Below, one piece after another: positions 57,734-64,000 of a stretch of DNA of 64,000 nt. Origin of the DNA: Coniferiporia sulphurascens. Taxonomy: Eukaryota > Basidiomycota > Agaricomycetes > Hymenochaetales > Hymenochaetaceae. Both the position numbers and the translations under genes were made by a program. The stretch's first letter is position 1. Every line of letters begins with the position of its first letter. The stretch is taken from the NCBI GenBank assembly GCA_002794785.1, contig NBBA01000005.1, positions 62,001 to 126,000 of the forward strand, written 5' to 3'. The notes under the pieces were generated by a model, which saw only the letters and a program-made list of their open reading frames with translations, ran no database searches and was not told the DNA's origin.

Positions 57734-59887
57734 ATTTTCGAGTGTATCGGACTACCATTTGGTATTGAACTTAAGTGCATTTCGCTATAGTACGGTAAAC
57801 ATGTATATACGGACACTCTATTTCGACCTAGGCTTGTGCAACGATATCGGATAGTATTGCGGTACCCTCTTTCCAATTTCGAGAGTCGCAGCGACAAGGC
57901 TATGGCGTGGCACTCGCAAGGGTCCGAAACCCAAGTCTTTTCAACGCTTCAAGACCGATGTATCAACTGTATCGTGAGTATCGTATATAACTCCTCAAAT
58001 ACTAAGACCGTGACCATTGCATGTATGTAAGCCAGATTCCCAATGTAAATCGTCTTGCACAGCAGCGGCTCTGGAGTGAGGGGGTAAAAATGCGCGTACG
58101 GTAGGTGTGTATCGTATGGAGGGCCCGAACATCTCGTTAGATTCAATCATAAAGACACAGGAGACGGTCGGTACTGGAAAGCAGTAGCGGGAATATACAT
58201 ATATGACAAGTACATGCACTCGCGAATATTCTATGGGAATATTAATGGGCTGGTTCGAGTCTAGCATCGACTCGGAGGAAACTGCGAACACAGCGATCAT
58301 AATGATCTGCGTTTTACATAATTGATTTTACGCCGAAACACCCACGGTGCTAGCCGACCTTCAAGTCGCATTTATCTTATTTTCAGGATTGGTACAGTAT
58401 TTGTTGGCATTCTTTTGACTTCATAATGTTTCTAGGCCCACACACAGGGGATAATATTATCCCCAAACTGTTAGAATTCCAGGTGATCTGATCAATCCAA
58501 CATACTGCGCTTTCTACATGTAGGAAGCCGGTGATATCCGGTGGAGTTCCAATCACTGATAAACGCGGCGTTTCTGCCGCCTGTGATGTTTACCGACCCT
58601 TCCTGGAGCCATATGACCGACTCGGTAACTAGGGGTTATAGGCAGAGAATCAATATAGACATAGTTTAACCCACATAAATCAGTAACCACAGCTAACAAC
58701 CGCAGTCAAGTTGTCTAGTGGCATCAACAGTACAGCTAACGTCTGTCTCAGTTGGAGATACATGTACAGGTTGCCTACGTCTCGATTCCTCAGGCTAGAC
58801 GGCACTCTGGGCTTTTTAAGCGAGGGCCGAGGCTCATGGACATGGTCCGAAACGTGGATCAAAGATCCAAAATTGTGTCCATACGGGCTGACTTCTCCGG
58901 GTGTATGCCTGTCTCCCGAAAGATAGACACTACGCCCGTTAAGGCCTCACGGGTCGATGAGGAGTGGACGTGAGTCGCTTTCCGGGCGCACATATCCGAT
59001 CTGACGAGAAAAGGGGTTTACCCAGATTCATGTATTTTTATCTTGGTAAAGAAATAGCGAGGAGAGATCGCGAAGCATAGGAGTTGGAGCGTCAGTATTG
59101 AAATATCATGATGATAATATTACTTACCTCGTTCGGATTTACTTGCTGTTGGCGACCGGGATTTGGGGAACGCCGTAAAGTCACGTTATGTATTTATCAA
59201 ATCGTGTACCGTATTTTAAGGCTGTTCGGCTGAAAGAAGAGGCTTAAAAATAGTAAAAAGTAACATATATTTTGAATTCTGAATGATACAGAGTACTTGG
59301 GTCTTCTGCGATCATCGGCCCTTAGCATTAGTACTGCGTTGAGTAATCGGAGCATTGGGAAGTATCATAGCGCAAAATCGTGATTGTCACCATGCTTCGA
59401 CTCACACACCTCAATTCAAATTCACTTGTTAGTTTCGCACAGAGGGAAATGATACCCACAAACTATGGTTTGAAAGAACGTCTTGGATGGCCATTAACCC
59501 GCTTCACGGTAGTCCGACTAGTGGTTTGGTGGCTGACATGTCCCAGAAAGGAATGCTTAGTGCTCTTGACAACCAACAATTTAAAAAAAAATCGAGCGAT
59601 GCAGGGAGAAACGGCTTTTGTGTGACAAGGATGGAATAGGGGTCAAAATCCCTGAAGACATCCTTGCCAGTTGATTTTATAGTCCTGCATGCTGCAAGGG
59701 GAAGGAGAGTGGAAGGAAAGCGAAGAAGTGATCAAAACCTGTCGGGCATCTTCCTAATAAGGAAGGTAGGCAGGCAGGGTCACACTTGATATTTCGCGCG
59801 TCGGGGAACTGCTCCCTTTTCCCTCATCCACGAAGTCGTCAGCGGCGACCACGCTCCTTTCCTCCCCTTTCCCTTTCACAGCCGACC
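57734..59887. other. 2.1-kb intergenic tract with small palindromes
   Basis: No recognisable gene. It contains the perfect palindrome GGGGATAATATTATCCCC at 58447-58464 and a nested hairpin (CAAGGATG/CATCCTTG with inner AGGG/CCCT) at 59626-59666. The right end is the chitin synthase promoter, with a CT-rich run to the ATG. Confidence 0.45.
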
Positions 59888-62800
59888 ATGGCGTCGACTT
59901 CGTCGCCAGCCGTGAGCTCTGGCAATCTCACTGACTTGATCACGTCGTCGGCATCGGCGACAGTGTACCCTACCGACGACGTCGTCCTTAACGTTCTCCA
60001 GGCCCGTTTCCGTGCGGACTTGCCATACACTCGTATAGGGTCATCAAATTTGGTTGTCGTCAATCCATTGAAGGTACTTGCAAATGTCAATGATCTCAGT
60101 GCAAAGGAGTACGAGGAACGGTGCTACAAGGATACGAGTGTGCCCACGGCGGGTTCCCTGAAGGCACCACAACCCCATCTTTATGACTTAGCAGCGAAGG
60201 TTTACTTGGTCATGCGCCAGCGGCAGCAATCACAGGCCGTGATATTTAGGTATGTCTATGTCTCTTTCGACAGCGGACGAACATGACTAATCGTAGGCTA
60301 GGGGAGTTACGGGCTCCGGGAAAACGGAGAGTTCGAAACTTCTGGTAAACCAAGTCCTCCGCTTGTCCGCACGTTCGAAGAGGGAGAATAAAGTGGCGGA
60401 GCAAATAAGGGCGCTGTCGACTCTACTCGATTCTTTCGGAAACGCCAAGACGCTGCTCAATCCGAATGCCTCGCGACACGGTCGCTACTTTGAGCTGCAC
60501 TTCACTGAGCGCGGCCGTATCAGCTCGGGCAAACTTCTCACGTACGGACTTGACAAGTCGAGGCTCACGCGACTTGCGCACGAGGAGCGAACGTATCATG
60601 TGTTCTACCAACTGCTGGCTGGCGCGACGAGCGAAGAAAGGGATAGACTCAACATAGAGGATCCGTCTGACTATGCGCTGCTCGCGTCCTCAGGGTGTTA
60701 TCGTCTTCCTGGGGGGCCGTTCAGCGATGATGCCACGGCCATGACTGAGCTTCGCACTGCAATGCGAGTTCTCGGATTTAAATCGAAACACACGACAGCT
60801 ATCTACAATTTGCTCATAGCAATACTCCTGCTCGGAAATCTCGAGTTCGTGGAAGGGGTTTCGCGTGAGGACACTGCACATGTTGTCAACACCCTTGTGT
60901 TGGATCAAATAGCACGTTTGCTTGGTGTTACGTCGGACGATCTGGAGCAGGCGCTGACGATTAGGACGAGCTATGTCCGCAAGGAGCTATACACAGTGCT
61001 GCTAAGTCCTGAGCATAGCGTATCCCAGCGTGATCAGCTTGTGCGCGATCTATACGCAATCATCTTTGCTTTCGTCGTGGAGACGGCCAACCATAAGCTT
61101 GCTCCTAGTGCCGCCAACTCACCACCGTCGACGCAGATTGTCTTACTGGATCAGGCGGGCTTCCAGTCGCGGTCGCCTTCTGGGACTAATTCGATTGCCC
61201 TTACGGCCAACGCACCGCTTATTGCCGCCTATGGTCAGAACGGATTCGAGGAGTTCTGTATCAATTTCGCAGATGAGCTTCTGCAGTCTTATGTCGTCCG
61301 CAATACGTTTGAGGATGCAGTCGGATACAACGCGCACATCACCGGAGATGGCGTGGCGCTTTCAACGATCGAGACCATGGACAACTCCGCGTGTGTTGAG
61401 CTGCTGCGCGGCGTGCAGCTGAGCGAGCGCTCACATCGCAAGCCCGGCGGCATGCTCGGTATCATCAACCGTGCATGCTCGGCATACAAACAGGGTAAAG
61501 GAGGCGAAAATCGTGACGAGGAGGTCCTGCAGGACATGATGACAAAGTTCGGTGTGCACACATCTTTCGTGGCAAGCCCCGCTCTTGGCGGTGCTGCTGA
61601 CAAGAATCTGTTCGGTGTGAATCACTACGCTGGTTCATGCACATACGATGTTACAGCCTTTATTGAGAAGGACTGCGACTTGTTCGACGCCGGGTTTGTG
61701 ACCTTGTTGCGAAACTCTACTGATCCCTTCGTATCGAAGCTCGTTTCAGGGCCGAGTCTTGCTGCGGAAACTCATGGTCAAGATTCTTCCATCGTTGTCC
61801 AATCTCAGGTTTCTTCCAGACCCCTACGCCATGCTACGACATTAAATCCGGACGGTACTTCGTCCTCGGACGAGCCTAGTCAACTTGACCCCACAAAGAC
61901 ATACCCTATCACGACTCAGCTCAACCATACCCTGTCTGAATTGTTTTTCTCTCTTGATCGGGCACATTTATGGACGGTATCGTGCATCAGACCGAATGAT
62001 TCTGGCTCTCCCAACTCCTTCGACAAGCGTAGGGTGAGGGCGCAAATTAGGGCCCTCTTACTCCCGGACATTATTTCCCGACGCAAGACAGAGTATGTAG
62101 TCGATTTTGAACAGACGGAGTTCTGTGACAGATACGTTCCGACGATGATGGGCGAGACGCCGTTACGAATTCGGCAATGCGCGCAGAAGAATGGCTTGAC
62201 TGAGGGTTCGGATTATGTCCTCGGGCATCGCAGTATCTGGCTCACGTATGGAGCATGGAAACTTGTCGAAGATGGTGTTCGTGAGCAGGAGAAAGAAAGC
62301 GGTGCGATGGGTGGTTTCCGGGACGATGAGAGTGCGATGGACGACGGGGCCACAGAGCTCACGCACGACCCAAGTGTCATCGCACTCGGAACGGGCGAGT
62401 TTTACAGTGAGAGTGCGGACAATCTCCTCCTTGCACGCACAGCGTCCAACGGAACGAACTACCTCGATCCGAACAACGGTGGGGCGGGAAGGTATGGAGG
62501 TGGAGGTTTGAAGTCTCCGCGCCACGATCAGACACCTGCATACACTGAACCTGATGAAGGAAGTGCTTGGGGTTCAGAATGGGACAAGAAGGGTGGACAG
62601 AGTCCGCCGCAGGAGAGTTTACCTAAAGAAGGCGGTAACTTGGTTGTACACAGCGCGCCAAACGCCATCGAAGAGGTGCCTACTAGCCGCACTCGCCGCA
62701 TATGGCTTATTCTCGTCCGTATGACGACTTGGTGGATCCCGGACTTCCTGCTCATATGGGTCGGGCGGATGAAGCGTCCTGATATTCGTCTGGCCTGGAG

Positions 62801-64000
62801 GGAAAAGGTCACGATCTGTTGGATCATTTTTATGGCGTGTGCCTCCATTATCTTTTACATCGTCGTCTTCGGTAAGCTGCTCTGCCCTAACCTCAATAAG
62901 GCGTGGGACAGCGATGAAGTGGCTGAACACACTGGGGAAAATGATTATTTTGTGTCAATCCGGGGACGAGTCTACGACGTGTCAAATTTCATTCAGGCTG
63001 ACCACAGCGATATTACCGGAGAACCGAGTAACTCTGCGGCCTTGTTAGACGAATTCGCCGGACAAGATCTTACCTATTACTTCCCTCCCCCCTTAACTCT
63101 TGCTTGTGCCGGTCTCGTCAGCGACGACACTGTTACGTTGCAGATCAAGAACTTTACAAACGAGATTTCACCCACAGCAATCCATACCTCTGGGTCTCAG
63201 GCAACTAGCACAACCTCGAAACTAGCTAATACTGACTGGTACACAAGCACCTTCCTTCCAAAGATAAACCAGTTCTACAAAGGTACTTTAGTTTGGGAGA
63301 AAGCACTGCTTTTATCAGAAGCACAGGACACAAACATTGCCAAGTGCGTACGCTTCATTCGCTATGAGGCACATTCATTACTTAAGTGATCTCCGCAGGA
63401 TTTGGGGTATATACGAGAGCAATGTGTATGACCTCACTGACTATGTCTACACCCTCAGTCTCTTCAACAACGCCGCCAGTTATGAGTTCCTGGATGATGA
63501 TATCGTCACTGTCTTTAAAGACCAGGCAGGACAAGATGTCACATCGGCTTTAAAAAAAGTATTGGCAGCAAAAAGTACTGATGTCGTGGATGCAAATATG
63601 AACTGTCTTGGAAACAATTTCCTCATTGGGGAAACTGATTTCAGGAAGACGCCGCGCTGCCAAGTCCAGAATATCCTGCTGTTGGTATTTTCGATTATTC
63701 TCATGGTTACCATCGCTGCGAAGTGTAAGTGGAAATCTACTATTCTTCGTCACTAGTTCGCTCATTGGTATCATTTTCCCCTTGCTATGGAATAGTCCTT
63801 GCCGCCCTGCAACTCACTTCCAAGCGTTATCCGGAACTGCTTGATAAGTTTGTCATATGTCAAGTACCATGCTATACCGAAGGGGAAGACTCTTTGCGTC
63901 GTACGCTTGATTCGCTGGCGGCTCTCAAATATGACGACAAGCGAAAACTCATTTTCGTCATCTGCGACGGGAATATCATTGGTAGCGGCAACGATCGCCC
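59888..64000 (+). CDS. Class V chitin synthase with myosin motor-like domain (5' part)
   Basis: Integral membrane enzyme polymerising UDP-GlcNAc into chitin. Exons 59888-60249, 60302-63343, 63399-63724 and 63796 onward; 1311 residues lie inside the window and the gene runs off the right edge. A myosin-like head occupies about residues 1-780, with P-loop [11 protein letters not shown] at 122-132, [18 protein letters not shown] (switch I region) and LLLGNLEF. Two helices near 940-980 and a cytochrome-b5-like segment ([15 protein letters not shown], about 1000) follow, then another helix ending about 1243 and the start of the catalytic region with [19 protein letters not shown] and [19 protein letters not shown] has a strong context (GACCATGG). 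The DNA-binding-like C-terminal DEK domain expected in this class lies outside the window. Confidence 0.96.

Overview
The window is nuclear DNA from a filamentous basidiomycete, most likely a mushroom-forming agaricomycete. The support is: many short phase-consistent introns (about 50-80 nt, GT-AG); a seven-helix-type DUF6533 protein, a family seen mainly in Basidiomycota; an adenylate-forming-reductase-type reductase domain; a class V chitin synthase with a myosin-like motor head; and genes packed on both strands with small intergenic gaps. All calls come from reading translations and splice signals by eye; no search was run.

Layout. 0.6-1.8 kb (-): YHM2-type mitochondrial carrier. 3.3-3.6 kb (-): small single-span membrane protein. 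3.6-6.5 kb: no gene seen. 6.5-8.2 kb (-): free-standing thioester-reductase-type enzyme. 8.5 kb (-): tRNA-Val(AAC). 9.0-10.6 kb (-): DUF2855 protein, divergent from the RNA polymerase I/III subunit RPC19 gene at 11.0-11.8 kb (+). 12.2-13.35 kb (-): a mitochondrially targeted-looking protein built on a 128-residue duplication. 14.5-17.7 kb (-): COPI beta-prime (SEC27), 10 exons. 18.6-21.0 kb (-): DUF6533 membrane protein, 13 exons. 22.1-24.7 kb (-): double dual-specificity-phosphatase protein. 26.1-27.4 kb (+): secreted ricin-B lectin fusion. 28.4-29.9 kb (-): triose-phosphate/nucleotide-sugar transporter. 29.9-32.8 kb: no gene seen. 32.8-34.2 kb (-): membrane-anchored alpha/beta hydrolase. 36.1-39.5 kb (+): proline-rich WW-type membrane protein. 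39.7-40.3 kb (-): Aim19-like mitochondrial protein. 40.7-42.7 kb: LINE-like insertion carrying two solo LTRs. 42.9-44.2 kb (+): Nudix CoA pyrophosphatase. 44.5-48.2 kb (-): two tandem aldo-keto reductases. 49.4-49.9 kb (-): shortened GNAT. 51.9-53.1 kb and 53.9-55.2 kb (-): two uncharacterised conserved-looking genes. 56.0-57.7 kb (+): membrane-anchored histidine acid phosphatase. 59.9 kb to the end (+): class V chitin synthase, cut by the window edge.

The genes are mostly unlinked housekeeping functions: mitochondrial transport, transcription, vesicle coats and cell wall. No operon-like or obvious biosynthetic cluster is present; the orphan reductase has no adenylation partner in the window. 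The clearest evolutionary events are the nested retroelements at 40.7-42.7 kb, which sit in the shared upstream region of the Aim19-like and Nudix genes, and the recent-looking aldo-keto reductase duplication, which kept every exon length plus pieces of promoter and 3' flank.
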